A stretch of 64,000 bases of DNA, taken from NCBI GenBank assembly GCA_003210285.1, contig QCVS01000009.1:1-64000 (forward strand), in the 5' to 3' direction. Made by a program: the position numbers and the translations under genes. Under the pieces are notes generated by a model. That model ran no database searches. It was not told the DNA's origin and saw nothing but the letters and a program-made list of their open reading frames with translations. This document shows positions 41,549 through 53,951 of the stretch, piece after piece; position 1 is the stretch's first letter, and each line of letters begins with the position of its first letter. The DNA comes from Prochlorococcus sp. AG-686-J21. GTDB taxonomy: Bacteria > Cyanobacteriota > Cyanobacteriia > PCC-6307 > Cyanobiaceae.

Positions 41549-42439
41549 TTAATTGAGACTAACTTGCTGATAACAAAACCATAGCCATTGCTGGAAAAGG
41601 AGATTCCGATGAGATCTCCAAGATGTATTTGAACAATTAATATTAAAATTCTCAGGAGGAGGGACATCTCCCTTTTCTTTATCTCTATTAATTTCGCTAA
41701 TTATTCTATGCACTGTATATTCAGGATGACCTAAATGCATAAGTTGTTTTTGATCTTTGGTTTCAAATATTGTGTAACCAACATTCTTGCCATATGCAAG
41801 CAAATTCAATTTGCCATCTTTTTGTGCTTCTTCCATTTCAAGATCAGGTAACCCTGCAAATCTACTTTGTGGACAGATAAATTCATCATCTTGCGTACCC
41901 ATTAAAGGATGACCAGGGGCAAGACTCTTTAAGGGGAATAACCCGAATAATTTCCTATCAAATACTGTTTTATTAACACCTGCCAAATAAGCTAGTGCAA
42001 ATCCTGCCCAACACAACCCAAGGGTGCTTGCACATGAATTTCTGGCTTCATTAGTAATATTTACGAATTCGTCCCAATATTTAACTTCTTCAAAAGCCAA
42101 ATGCTCAACGGGTGCTCCGGTAATAATTACCCCATCTAATGGTTCTGGATCATTTGCCTCCTCCCATGTTGTATAAAGATTATTTAAATGGTTAAGATCC
42201 CATGTTTTATATGAATGAGTTTTTAATTTTATCCAAACAGGCTCAATTTGAAGTGGGGATAAACCAAGAGGATGTAATAAATTAAATTCATATTGTTTAC
42301 CAAGAGGCATGATATTTAAAATACCAATCCTTAATGGTCGTATATCCTGTCTTTCAGCCAAATCCGGTTCAATCCAAGAAATATGATTTTTCTCAACATC
42401 ACCAATCTTGTGATAATTGCTTGGTATTATTAAAGCCAA
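41549..42439 (-). CDS. metA: Homoserine O-acyltransferase (MetA family)
   Basis: RIGILNIMPLGKQYEFNLLHPLGLSPLQIEPVWIKLKTHSYK; GLCWAGFALAYLAG. Confidence 0.92.
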   Translation of the reverse strand: MALIIPSNYHKIGDVEKNHISWIEPDLAERQDIRPLRIGILNIMPLGKQYEFNLLHPLGLSPLQIEPVWIKLKTHSYKTWDLNHLNNLYTTWEEANDPEPLDGVIITGAPVEHLAFEEVKYWDEFVNITNEARNSCASTLGLCWAGFALAYLAGVNKTVFDRKLFGLFPLKSLAPGHPLMGTQDDEFICPQSRFAGLPDLEMEEAQKDGKLNLLAYGKNVGYTIFETKDQKQLMHLGHPEYTVHRIISEINRDKEKGDVPPPENFNINCSNTSWRSHRNLLFQQWLWFCYQQVSLN

Positions 42440-42453
42440 AGAATCTCCATTAT

Positions 42454-43806
<1,353 letters not shown>

Positions 43807-43855
43807 CTATTAAACTTAAAAACTTCGTAAAAATAAATATAAAAAAGATAAATCT

Positions 43856-44539
43856 TTATAAAACCTCTTTCAATGATGGATAATTCTCCCTCATAAATAA
43901 TTTCAAATCTTCATTTATTTCAGATCTTAAATCCTCTGCATTTTTGCTTTCGACAATAGGGAAAGATTCATTTGCGTCAGGATCTTTTTCAATAATAGAT
44001 TTCCAGCTTTTACTCACATCTTTTTTAGATTTATTAAATATATTAATGAAATCAAAAGGCTCTTTATTATTTTGGGCATCGTATTCGTTAAATGCTTTTT
44101 CAATAATTTGTTTTCTGTTAACAAACAATTTTTTAGCCTTCAAAGTATCTGGTAGGCCCATTACGGGTTGTAGCTCTTTAAGAAGCTTCAACTCCTCTTC
44201 AATCAAAAGAGTCCATACACTTACTTGTTTTTTGGGTACGTAAGATTCATTAAATATTTTTATTTCTTCAAGATAGAAATTTAACCATAAATAATAAGAT
44301 TTCTCTTCAATAGATTTTTTAACAGATGCTTTTTTATTTTGAATTTTCGGAAGCAACTTCTCTGCTTTTTTCAAAAATTGTCTGTCTTCTCTTTCTAGAT
44401 TTATCAATCCCCACCTTTGGCTATAGTCCCATAAGTCTTCATAACGTGATAAATCTTCTTGATTCCAACCAAGAGCTTTTAGTTCATGAGAGCGATGTGA
44501 TAATTCTTTATTCAAAAAAAAACCTACTAAACTCAACAA
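43856..44539 (-). CDS. Conserved hypothetical protein
   Basis: 227-aa intact ORF, helical, Lys/Glu rich. Confidence 0.6.
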   Translation of the reverse strand: MLSLVGFFLNKELSHRSHELKALGWNQEDLSRYEDLWDYSQRWGLINLEREDRQFLKKAEKLLPKIQNKKASVKKSIEEKSYYLWLNFYLEEIKIFNESYVPKKQVSVWTLLIEEELKLLKELQPVMGLPDTLKAKKLFVNRKQIIEKAFNEYDAQNNKEPFDFINIFNKSKKDVSKSWKSIIEKDPDANESFPIVESKNAEDLRSEINEDLKLFMRENYPSLKEVL

Positions 44540-44618
44540 TTCTAACTCTGAAATTAGGATAAGTAAATAATAGAAAAGAGCAACTCAAATAATTTAAAGA
44601 AATTTAGTAAGTCTTTTA

Positions 44619-46145
44619 CTAATTAGTAAAGTATTTATTTATTATTTTTATTGCTTTAATGTAGTTTGGATTTTTTTTAGGAGGTAAATTTTCATATAAT
44701 TTTTTATCAAAATTATTTTTATTAGTATTTGAAATTAATTTCTCATAAAGAAGTTTTTTATTATCAAAAACATCTATTCCTCTAAGTTTATAATTTAGTT
44801 CAAAACATAAATTAGGCTTTACAGACTCCTGACAAAAATTTGTTATTGCATCTGAATTAATTAACACTTCAAAAATATCTTTTTTTTCTTCAGCTTTTGC
44901 ATTAAAGCATAAATAAATTAGATTAATCATCGAGCAATTATTATTTTTAATATTAAATTCCCTGTAAATTTTGGGCCAAAATTTTAGCGATTTCAATCCC
45001 TCAAGTCCTCCTTGACTTAATCTAAATTTTTCACACCAATTAATAAACTCACCTACATCCTTAGGACATCTCTTAAGTTTCAAAAGCATATCTGACAAAA
45101 CTTGTCCTGCCTGAAAATTCCTTGTTGGCTTACCTTCTATTGGCAACGTCATGCTTCCCAAAACATCAGCTTTAACAGCATTTAGTTGAGAAAAAGTATA
45201 ATCAGCGGATTCAAAAGATTTGTTCCCAAGATTTTCTTTGGCGATAATAATATCTTCACCATATCCAAGCTCTTTTAATGAAAAATGTAAGTTTTGAAAT
45301 TTATTTTCTTTTCTAACTTTTTGAGAAACAGTAGCTGCTTGATCCAAGCACTGAGTTAATAAAACAGTATTGATTGTGGGCAACATTCCAGGCTTATCTG
45401 AATGAAAGTTATTTACAAACCCTGCGAATATTGAAGAAATATTTTTTATGGACTTAATGTACTGGCATTCAATATTATGAACTCCAGGTGATACCTGAAT
45501 ATTTGGTGATATTTGATTTAAAATTCTCGCGCCAATTAGAGCTGTCAATGAGTCAGGATGACAAAAATTAGCGGTAAAACTATCTTTAGGGTTTCGTAAT
45601 GCCCCATGACGATGAAATCCTGTAAAGAAAGCTAAATCAGGATATTGATCACATAAAATATAGGGTTTATCATCTTCTTCATCAAAACAAAAAGAACCCA
45701 CAAGACATGCAAGGACTACATTTTCGCGATTTAACGATTTTCTTAATTTTACGGCATCACGAATATCATTTTGTATGTGATTACTATTTGAAGCGAGAAT
45801 AACGATCTTACACTTTAGGAGAAGATCTTCGAGAGTATTAGTTTTGCTATTACCATCAAAAAAGTAATTTCCCATACCTTCAATTTTTTCTATTATTTTG
45901 TGTTGCATATTGGATAGAACGTCTTTAGAAAAAGCACCTAATAAATCTCTCCCAGGTCTTGGAGCTAAAAGGATATTATTTGACTCAGAATGCATTGCGC
46001 AGTTATATGCTAAAGATGCTGGATATAATCCAACACTATAGAATCCCACTTTGCAGCTTTCAATTTCTTCTAAAAAAGAATAAAACGATTCTTCGTTTTT
46101 TAAATGTCTAAAAAAACTATTATTCATTTTGTTCTTTTTACCCAT
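44619..46145 (-). CDS. Uncharacterised Rossmann/dehydrogenase-like protein
   Basis: VGFYSVGLYPASLAYNCAMHSESNNILLAPRPGRDLLGAFSKDVL, CKIVILASNSNHIQ; 508 aa. Confidence 0.6.
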   Translation of the reverse strand: MGKKNKMNNSFFRHLKNEESFYSFLEEIESCKVGFYSVGLYPASLAYNCAMHSESNNILLAPRPGRDLLGAFSKDVLSNMQHKIIEKIEGMGNYFFDGNSKTNTLEDLLLKCKIVILASNSNHIQNDIRDAVKLRKSLNRENVVLACLVGSFCFDEEDDKPYILCDQYPDLAFFTGFHRHGALRNPKDSFTANFCHPDSLTALIGARILNQISPNIQVSPGVHNIECQYIKSIKNISSIFAGFVNNFHSDKPGMLPTINTVLLTQCLDQAATVSQKVRKENKFQNLHFSLKELGYGEDIIIAKENLGNKSFESADYTFSQLNAVKADVLGSMTLPIEGKPTRNFQAGQVLSDMLLKLKRCPKDVGEFINWCEKFRLSQGGLEGLKSLKFWPKIYREFNIKNNNCSMINLIYLCFNAKAEEKKDIFEVLINSDAITNFCQESVKPNLCFELNYKLRGIDVFDNKKLLYEKLISNTNKNNFDKKLYENLPPKKNPNYIKAIKIINKYFTN

Positions 46146-46298
46146 AAAAATATCTTAGGATTTCCCATAACTAACATTTTCATACATTAAACCAATTTAT
46201 TGCCATCGCAAATCGTTTTAATATAAATATTGAATTTTATATTTTCAAGTTCAAGCTTTATTATGGATTCAAAAGAGAGCAAATCTTCATAATAGAAA

Positions 46299-47516
46299 AT
46301 GAAAAACATTAACTTAGATTTTGAAAAAAAAATAATTAACTCTAAAAATATCCTATTTATTCAAGATATAGATGGAGTATGTATCCCATTGGTAAAAGAC
46401 CCAATGACTAGAAAACTGGAATCAAAATTCATATTTGCGGTAAAAAATTTAGAAAAAGAATTTTTTGTTTTAACTTGCGGAGAACATGAAGGTCCAAGAG
46501 GGGTTAACAGAATAATTGAAAGAAGCCTAAAAAGTATTGATCAGCCAAAAGAAAAAGGTCTTTATTTAAGAGGTCTAGCTGCCTGCGGGGTCGAATATCA
46601 AGATAATAATGGGAAAATTAGTTTTGAGGGGGTATCAAAAGAAGAGGTGGATTTCTTAGCAAAAGTTCCTGACTTAATGAGGCCAAGTTTTGAACAAATA
46701 GTTAAGAAAATTTTCCCTGATATCGATCAAGAAGAATTAAATTCTCATGCTTCAAAATCTATATGTAAAACAAGGTTCTCTCCAACAATAAATTTCAATA
46801 GCCTTTTTGATTTAGTAAGAGATGATTCTGAAAAAAGAATAATTATTCAACAAAGCTTTGAAGATATGATGAATGAAATTATTAATAAAGCTAAAGCTCA
46901 AGGACTTAAAAACTCGTTTTTTCTACACATATCACCAAATCTAGGTAGTAAAGATGGTAATGAAATAATAAAACTTTCTAGTAAAAATGATATTGGCTCA
47001 ACAGATATACAGTTACTGATTAAAGGAGCAGTAAAAGACTCCGGAGTACTCTTTTTATTAAATAAATTTATTTATGATATGAGCGGTAAAGCTCCATTTG
47101 GTAGAAACTTTAATTTTAGAGACTCTCCTAAATCGATAAAAGATAAAGTAAATTTCTGCAAAAAACATATCAAATCAAAAGATATGCCAACAATTATTGG
47201 GATTGGTGACACAGTTACATCACAAAAAAATACAAATAATGGTTACTCCAGAGGAGGAAGTGATCGATCTTTCTTAGAATTTATACAATTACTAGGAAAA
47301 GAGTTTGATAGTAATAATAAAATAATTTTCGTTGACAGTAGTTCAGAAGAAGTTTATAGACCTTCTACAAAAGTATCTGGTTTAAACGGGATAAGTGATG
47401 ATGATGACAATTTAAAGTTTGATATGATTTTTCAGAATGGCCCCAAAGAATATATAAATTGGTTTATTGCATTTGCAAAAAATAGATCAAAATTAAAAAA
47501 TCTAACCCTTAATTAA
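46299..47516 (+). CDS. stpA: Glucosylglycerol-3-phosphate phosphatase
   Basis: LFIQDIDGVCIPLVKDPMTRKLE, LTCGEHEGPRGVNRIIE, GIGDTVTSQ...RGGSDRSFLEFIQ. Confidence 0.88.
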   Translation: MKNINLDFEKKIINSKNILFIQDIDGVCIPLVKDPMTRKLESKFIFAVKNLEKEFFVLTCGEHEGPRGVNRIIERSLKSIDQPKEKGLYLRGLAACGVEYQDNNGKISFEGVSKEEVDFLAKVPDLMRPSFEQIVKKIFPDIDQEELNSHASKSICKTRFSPTINFNSLFDLVRDDSEKRIIIQQSFEDMMNEIINKAKAQGLKNSFFLHISPNLGSKDGNEIIKLSSKNDIGSTDIQLLIKGAVKDSGVLFLLNKFIYDMSGKAPFGRNFNFRDSPKSIKDKVNFCKKHIKSKDMPTIIGIGDTVTSQKNTNNGYSRGGSDRSFLEFIQLLGKEFDSNNKIIFVDSSSEEVYRPSTKVSGLNGISDDDDNLKFDMIFQNGPKEYINWFIAFAKNRSKLKNLTLN

Positions 47517-47551
47517 TTTTATTTAAACTGAAATTAGAAAAATCAAAAATT

Positions 47552-48484
47552 ATGATAGATAGTTTTCCATTAATAAAGAAAGAATATATTGAAACACTTC
47601 AGATAAATATTGGTTATAAATGCAATCAGGCTTGTAAACATTGCCATGTGAATTCAAGCCCATTACGAACCGAAAAGATGTCTAATGAAATAATTTCACT
47701 CATTCCAAAAGTAATAGAAAAGTATAAAATTAAAACTTTAGATATTACAGGTGGAGCACCAGAAATGCATCCTGAATTTAGGAATTTAATTACTATTTTA
47801 AGTGATAAAAATATTAATATTATTGATAGATGTAATTTAACAATTTTCTTTGAAGATGGATTCGAAGACTTACCCCAGTTCCTTGCTAAGAATAACGTAA
47901 TAGTAACAGCATCACTCCCATGCTATGAAAAGGATAATGTAGAATTGCAAAGGGGCTATGGAGTTTTTGATAAAAGTATTAATGCTTTAAAAATACTTAA
48001 TGATCTAGGCTATGGAAAACAAAAAGATGAACTTCAATTAAATCTAGTTTATAATCCCGTAAATCCTATCCTTCCTCCATCACAAGAGATCTTAGAAGCA
48101 GATTATAAAAGAATACTTTTTGAAAAGTACAATATCTCATTTAATAATCTTTATACAATCACCAATATGCCAATTAATAGATACGCAGACTCCCTAAATA
48201 GAGAAAACAAACTTGATTCATATTACAAATTACTTAAAGAAAATTTTAATAAAAAGAATTTAGAAAACCTTATGTGTAAAAAAACAATAAGTGTTAATTG
48301 GCAAGGCCAAATCTATGATTGTGACTTTAATCAGCAAATAGATTTAAAAGGAAATAAGGGACCAAAGACACTTTCAGATTTAATGAATGAATCATTTAAA
48401 TTTGATTATGGAGTAGCTGTTAAGGAACATTGCTTTGCTTGTACAGCAGGGGCAGGATCAAGCTGTGGAGGAACTTTAACCTAG
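47552..48484 (+). CDS. arsS: Arsenosugar biosynthesis radical SAM protein
   Basis: NIGYKCNQACKHCHVNSSPLRTEKM; DITGGAPEMHPEFR; C-terminal CFACTAGAGSSCGG. Confidence 0.9.
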   Translation: MIDSFPLIKKEYIETLQINIGYKCNQACKHCHVNSSPLRTEKMSNEIISLIPKVIEKYKIKTLDITGGAPEMHPEFRNLITILSDKNINIIDRCNLTIFFEDGFEDLPQFLAKNNVIVTASLPCYEKDNVELQRGYGVFDKSINALKILNDLGYGKQKDELQLNLVYNPVNPILPPSQEILEADYKRILFEKYNISFNNLYTITNMPINRYADSLNRENKLDSYYKLLKENFNKKNLENLMCKKTISVNWQGQIYDCDFNQQIDLKGNKGPKTLSDLMNESFKFDYGVAVKEHCFACTAGAGSSCGGTLT

Positions 48485-48490
48485 TTTCTA

Positions 48491-48943
48491 CTAAATACAA
48501 TTAGGGCATATAGCTCTAACATTTAAAGAAGATTCAATAAGTTTAAAACCATTAACGTTAGCGGCGACTTTGCCGGCCTTCAATACCTCATCACTTTCAA
48601 ATTCTTCAGTTCTTCCACATCTAATACAGATCAAATGATGATGATCTGCTGTTTCATTGCTTAATAATTCATATCTATGACCTCCTTCACTAAGCTCTAA
48701 TTCATGTAATAACCCCATCTGAACAAGAAGTCGCAAAGTTCTATATATTGTTGCGAGGGAAACTTTAGAACTAGTTTTAATTAATTTTTCATGAACCTCT
48801 TCCGCACTTAAATGGTTACCTGCTCCGATATTCTCAAATAAATTCAAAACCTTAAGTCTTTGAGGAGTTAATCTCTTACCATCTCTATGTAAGCCATCTC
48901 CTAAAGGAGATGTAATAACTTGATATTGAGAAGACAAGGACAA
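48491..48943 (-). CDS. Fur-family transcriptional regulator
   Basis: RLTPQRLKVLNLFENIGAGNHLSAEEVHEKL; HHHLICIRCGRTEEFES. Confidence 0.93.
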   Translation of the reverse strand: MSLSSQYQVITSPLGDGLHRDGKRLTPQRLKVLNLFENIGAGNHLSAEEVHEKLIKTSSKVSLATIYRTLRLLVQMGLLHELELSEGGHRYELLSNETADHHHLICIRCGRTEEFESDEVLKAGKVAANVNGFKLIESSLNVRAICPNCI

Positions 48944-49089
48944 TTTAAAAAGTTAAATTTATTCTCAATAATAACTCTTGATGAGATTTAATCAACTTTT
49001 AACCAATAAATATTTACTAAAGTTCCTCAAAAAATTAGCTTTAATAAATATATATTTAGGTTATCTCTTTAAATATTGTAGAAAAATTA

Positions 49090-49647
49090 ATGACTCATTC
49101 TTCTAAAAGCGAATTACTAATCCAAAATGCCTTGCTATTAATAGATATTCAGGAAAAAATCATATCTCCAATTAATAACAAAGATTCAATAATAAAAAAC
49201 ATCCAAAAGCTATTAAGTTCTTACCAAATCCTGGATAAAAACATTTACGTCTCAGAACAAAACCCTCTAAAACTGGGCAAAACAATCCCAAAGTTATTAC
49301 CCAAAGTAGGTTTTACTAATATTCAAAAAATGGATTTTAGCTTAGCTACTAGTAAAGTTCTTTTTGAGGAACTTCATAATAAAAAAATAAGTAATTTGAT
49401 AATTTGCGGATTTGAAACACACATTTGTATTCAACAAAGTGTCCTAGATTTTTTAAAAAAGGGATATGAGGTACTAGTAATATCTGATGCCATGGGAAGC
49501 AGAAATAGTATAGATCACGAAATAGCACTACAAAGAATGCTTCACAAAGGAGCAATAATTACTACGACTGAATCAATAATTTTTGAAATTTGTAAAACCT
49601 CAGATAGACAAGAATTTAAAGAAATTAGAAATATCATCAAAAATTAA
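49090..49647 (+). CDS. Isochorismatase-family hydrolase
   Basis: NALLLIDIQEKI; LIICGFETHICIQQSVLDFLKKGYEVLVISDAMGSRN. Confidence 0.88.
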   Translation: MTHSSKSELLIQNALLLIDIQEKIISPINNKDSIIKNIQKLLSSYQILDKNIYVSEQNPLKLGKTIPKLLPKVGFTNIQKMDFSLATSKVLFEELHNKKISNLIICGFETHICIQQSVLDFLKKGYEVLVISDAMGSRNSIDHEIALQRMLHKGAIITTTESIIFEICKTSDRQEFKEIRNIIKN

Positions 49648-49720
49648 AGATAATTAAGACTGGTTTATTTTTAGAGATAATTTAAACTTTAAATATTGGT
49701 TATTTAAGAATTTATTAGAT

Positions 49721-50752
49721 ATGAAATTATTTACGGAAAACTTGCTTTTAGCAATTTCTATATTTCTTATTGGAACCATATTATCAATAATAATATCTAA
49801 ATTTTCCAAGATTATTTTTAAAAGGATTTCTAAAAGAACAAAAACAAATTTTGATGATTTAATTTTTGAAACACTTACTGGAATTATAAGACCAATTGGT
49901 TTTCTTCTCTCAGCCTATTTCGCAATTGATTATTTTTTCACTGATGAAATAACTTTTATATCTGTACTATTAAATATTCAAAAACTACTTATATTAATAA
50001 TTATAATTAAAGCTCTAAATAAAGTATTAATTAGATCGTTAACTGAGTCTACAGCAAAAATTGATGACCCCTCAATTAGTTCAATGATCTCCTCTTTAAC
50101 ACCTTTAATTAAGGCTTTTACTTGGACCATAGGATCAATATTTTTCTTGCAAAATATAGGAGTACAAATGACCGCAATTTGGGCTTTGCTTAGTGCAGGT
50201 GGGATCGGAGCAGGTTTAGCATTAAAAGATCCAGTGCAAGAATTTTTTGAATACATTACAATTTTGCTTGATAAACCGTTTCAGAAAGGAGAATTTATAA
50301 AGTCTGATAGCGTATTAGGAATGGTGGAAAGAGTGGGAGTAAGATCTTCAAGAATAAGAAGTATTAACGGAGAAATAATAGTTATGAGTAACAGTGCATT
50401 AACTAATGGGATCATTTCAAATTATGCTCAGATGAAGAAAAGGAGACTTGTTCATAAATTAGGCGTAGTTTATGAAACGTCTCCATCTCTTATGAAATTG
50501 ATTCCAAAAATGATAGAAAAAATCATTGATGAAACTAAAGATGCTTCTTTTGATAGATGTCACTTTACAGACTTTGGAGACTTCAGTCTTAATTTTGAAC
50601 TAGTTTATTACATCCCAACCAATAATTATTTAGCTGCTATGGAAGCACAACAAAGTATCAACTTAAGAATCATTGAAGAATTTTCTTTAAATAAAATAGA
50701 ATTTGCATTCCCAACTCAAACATTAAATATTGAGAGAACCGAATCCAAATGA
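49721..50752 (+). CDS. MscS-family mechanosensitive channel
   Basis: WALLSAGGIGAGLALKDPVQEFFEYITILLDKPFQKGEFI; VRSSRIRSINGEIIVMSNSALTNGIISNY. Confidence 0.92.
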   Translation: MKLFTENLLLAISIFLIGTILSIIISKFSKIIFKRISKRTKTNFDDLIFETLTGIIRPIGFLLSAYFAIDYFFTDEITFISVLLNIQKLLILIIIIKALNKVLIRSLTESTAKIDDPSISSMISSLTPLIKAFTWTIGSIFFLQNIGVQMTAIWALLSAGGIGAGLALKDPVQEFFEYITILLDKPFQKGEFIKSDSVLGMVERVGVRSSRIRSINGEIIVMSNSALTNGIISNYAQMKKRRLVHKLGVVYETSPSLMKLIPKMIEKIIDETKDASFDRCHFTDFGDFSLNFELVYYIPTNNYLAAMEAQQSINLRIIEEFSLNKIEFAFPTQTLNIERTESK

Positions 50753-51724
50753 TCGGCATAATTCCTCACTAAAACTCCAAAGTCTTAAAGCAAGTTCTTT
50801 TTTACTAGCTTCCTCACTTACTGCACTTTTAAGTAATCTATGTTTTTTATAAAAGACAAGCTTATTGCTTAAATGTGAGTACTTTATATTATTGTAATCA
50901 GGATCAAAAACGATATCAGAGAGTAACTTCCCTGCATTTTCTACATTTTCAGAAATACCTAAAATATTTTTTGCAATACTTGAAAAAAGAATATATCCAA
51001 AGGTATTAAATTTTTCACTATATCTGAAAAAACCCAAATCTTCATTAGGAATTACAAGACCAGGAGCCCAAGAAATAACCGATATTTTAATAGCTTTAGT
51101 TTCTAATCTTTTTGAAAGTTCCTTAGCAAATAAAATATTACATAATTTACTATTTTTATAAGCTTTGTCAGAATTAAAATTTATATATTTTCCTGTAATT
51201 TCCTCTTTAAAGTTAACTAAATTATTTAAACCTGCTTTCTCTCCAACATTTCCTCCCGAACTCTTTGGGTCATGAACATCCGATGATGTAATAATTATCC
51301 TAGATTCTTTTTTATTATTTATTAGTTCTATAAGAATATTAACCAAATAAAAGTGTGCAAGATGATTAACAGCGAAAGTTAATTCAACCCCCTGTTTTGA
51401 GACTTTAGGATAAAAAGCCCCAGTATATTGTAAGCCTGCATTTAAAATAACCACATCTAAAAAAACATTTTTTATAATTAAAAAATCTCTAACTTTTTGA
51501 ATATTTTCTAAATTAGATAAATCAATATTTTCAATAATATTTAAATATTTTTCTAGATATTCTTTATCGAAATACTTTATTAGTTTTTGAAAAAATTCTT
51601 CTTTTCTTGATAATGATCTAATTGGAATATATAAGTTATTTTGAGTCCTCAACAAGTTAATTGTTGTAAAAAAACCAATCCCAGAATTACCTCCTGTTAG
51701 TAAAATATTTTTATCTTTTATCAT
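50723..51724 (-). CDS. Short-chain dehydrogenase (retinol/protochlorophyllide reductase-like)
   Basis: NILLTGGNSGIGFFTTINLL; SDKAYKNSKLCNILFAKEL. Confidence 0.85.
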   Translation of the reverse strand: MIKDKNILLTGGNSGIGFFTTINLLRTQNNLYIPIRSLSRKEEFFQKLIKYFDKEYLEKYLNIIENIDLSNLENIQKVRDFLIIKNVFLDVVILNAGLQYTGAFYPKVSKQGVELTFAVNHLAHFYLVNILIELINNKKESRIIITSSDVHDPKSSGGNVGEKAGLNNLVNFKEEITGKYINFNSDKAYKNSKLCNILFAKELSKRLETKAIKISVISWAPGLVIPNEDLGFFRYSEKFNTFGYILFSSIAKNILGISENVENAGKLLSDIVFDPDYNNIKYSHLSNKLVFYKKHRLLKSAVSEEASKKELALRLWSFSEELCRSFGFGSLNI

Positions 51725-51951
51725 ATGAATTAAACAAGCAATTATTTGTTGTAAGAAAATTATATATTATTTTTTCTTTTGAATTCTTATAAATTATTGT
51801 TAAAACACTCAAAACAAAAGAACTAGTTATAGAGTCTCTTGCTTATTATTAAATTTATTCTCACTATAAAATTTTGAATGAATTATAAAAATGAAGTTTT
51901 AGATATTTTTTATTTTTCTAAAAACTTTTCTAACTTCAGAATTTATAATTA

Positions 51952-53235
51952 ATGCCTTCCAAAAGATTGCCCGATGTATTAGTTTTAGGAGCAGGACCTG
52001 CAGGGATGGCGATTGCTTCAGCATTAGGGAAAGAAAAATTATATGTAGAGGTCCTTTCCCCTAATGGTCCTGACGAGCCTTGGCCAAACACTTATGGGAT
52101 TTGGGGAAAAGAAGTAGATCAACTTGGGCTTCAGGATTTACTTGAATATAGATGGAAAAATACAGTTAGTTTTTTTGGGCATGGTTCTCTTGAAGAACAT
52201 CACTATGAGAATAAAGCAACAGAGCATTTTTTAGATTATGGATTATTTGACAAGAAAAAATTACATAGTTATTGGTTAAATGAATGTAATAAGTCTCACA
52301 TTAAATGGCATGAAGGTTTTGCAGAGAAGATACACTTTCAGAAAAATAAAAGTATTGTTTCTACTAGTGATGGGAAAACTTACTCAGCAAGATTAGTTGT
52401 AGATGCAACAGGATATGATCCTGTATTTCTTAAATTAAAATCATGTGGACCATTAGCAGTCCAGACTTGTTATGGGATAGTAGGAAGTTTTAGTAAGCCT
52501 CCACTAAAAAAAGGACAATTTGTCTTAATGGATTATCGGAATGATCATTTAAATGAGGAGCAAAAAAAAGAACCCCCTACTTTTCTGTATGCAATGGATA
52601 TGGGAAATGGAAAGTATTTTCTTGAAGAGACTTCGCTTGGATTAGTAAATCCTTTAACAATGGAGAATTTGAAAAAAAGATTAGAAAAAAGACTTTCTTA
52701 CAGAAATATCTCAATTACAAGTATGCAACATGAAGAACTTGGTTTGTTTTTACCCATGAACATGCCTATCCCAAACTTTAAACAACAAATATTGGGATAC
52801 GGTGGGGCCGCCTCAATGGTTCACCCAGCCTCAGGATATTTAATTGGTAATGTTTTAAGAAGAGCTCCACTAGTAGCAAAAGCTATATCAACTGCAATGA
52901 ATGATAAGAAATTAAGTACTTATCATATTGCCAGAAAAGGTTGGGAGAGTTTATGGCCTAAAGAATTAATAAGAAAGAAATCAATTTACCAATTTGGTTT
53001 GGAAAAGCTCATGAGATTTGATGAAAAACTATTAAGAGAATTTTTTGGTAGTTTCTTTAAATTACCTAAAACTCAATGGTATGGATTTCTAACTGATACA
53101 TTATCCTTAAGAGAAATCGTGTATGCAATGTGCATAATGTTTATAAGGGCCCCCTGGAGTGTCAAAAAAGGTTTAATGATTATGCACGGTAAAGAACTTA
53201 AAATGTTATTAAGGATAGTTTTACCTAATATATAA
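51952..53235 (+). CDS. crtL: Lycopene cyclase, CrtL type (probably epsilon)
   Basis: DVLVLGAGPAGMAIASALGKE; DEPWPNTYGIWGKEVDQLGL; GYGGAASMVHPASGYLIGNVLRRAP. Confidence 0.88.
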   Translation: MPSKRLPDVLVLGAGPAGMAIASALGKEKLYVEVLSPNGPDEPWPNTYGIWGKEVDQLGLQDLLEYRWKNTVSFFGHGSLEEHHYENKATEHFLDYGLFDKKKLHSYWLNECNKSHIKWHEGFAEKIHFQKNKSIVSTSDGKTYSARLVVDATGYDPVFLKLKSCGPLAVQTCYGIVGSFSKPPLKKGQFVLMDYRNDHLNEEQKKEPPTFLYAMDMGNGKYFLEETSLGLVNPLTMENLKKRLEKRLSYRNISITSMQHEELGLFLPMNMPIPNFKQQILGYGGAASMVHPASGYLIGNVLRRAPLVAKAISTAMNDKKLSTYHIARKGWESLWPKELIRKKSIYQFGLEKLMRFDEKLLREFFGSFFKLPKTQWYGFLTDTLSLREIVYAMCIMFIRAPWSVKKGLMIMHGKELKMLLRIVLPNI

Positions 53236-53243
53236 TTAAAAAA

Positions 53244-53951
53244 ATGAGAACTCTCTTGATAAGTGGAGCTAGCAGGGGTATTGGACTAAATATTGCACAT
53301 AAAGAACTTAAAGCAGGAAATAGAATTAGTATTGGGCTAAGAGATTTAGAGTGTGTTAAAGGAAGCGTTATTGATCCGAATAATTGGCCCAATGAAAAAA
53401 TACTCATAAATAAATATGATGCATTAAATAAATTTTCCGCTAAAGAGTGGGTAGAAAATACAATTAGTAATTTTGGAGGTTTTGATACTTTAATAAACTG
53501 TTCTGGAGTCCTTTCAAAAGTTCCTTTTTTATATAAAGATAGTGATGAAGAAGAAATATTAAATACTTTTAATATTAATTTCTTAGCCATTTGGAATTTA
53601 TGCAGACTATCCTGGGAACACTTAAGTAAATCAAATAATGGGAGAATTATCGTTTTAGTTTCAATGAGCGGCAAGAGGTCCAAAGGAGATTTAGCAGCAT
53701 ATTCCTCGTCAAAATTCGCTTTGATGAGCCTTTGTCAAACAATGAAGAACAAAGGCTGGGAAGAAAATATTAGAGTTACGGCTATTTGTCCTAGTTGGGT
53801 TAATACAAAAATGGCGGAGAAGATATCATCCTTAGAAAAGTCAAAAATGACTCAACCAGAGGATATAGCTGAGATATGTTCTACAATCCTAAAATTACCA
53901 ATGCAATCAGTTCCATTTGAAATAGCCTTAAATTGTAATCATGAAATTTAA
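53244..53951 (+). CDS. Short-chain dehydrogenase/reductase
   Basis: LLISGASRGIGLNIAHKEL; AYSSSKFALMSLCQTMK. Confidence 0.9.
   Translation: MRTLLISGASRGIGLNIAHKELKAGNRISIGLRDLECVKGSVIDPNNWPNEKILINKYDALNKFSAKEWVENTISNFGGFDTLINCSGVLSKVPFLYKDSDEEEILNTFNINFLAIWNLCRLSWEHLSKSNNGRIIVLVSMSGKRSKGDLAAYSSSKFALMSLCQTMKNKGWEENIRVTAICPSWVNTKMAEKISSLEKSKMTQPEDIAEICSTILKLPMQSVPFEIALNCNHEI

Noticed and set aside
53225-53683. 152-aa minus-strand ORF
   Set aside because: Antisense to an intact SDR gene
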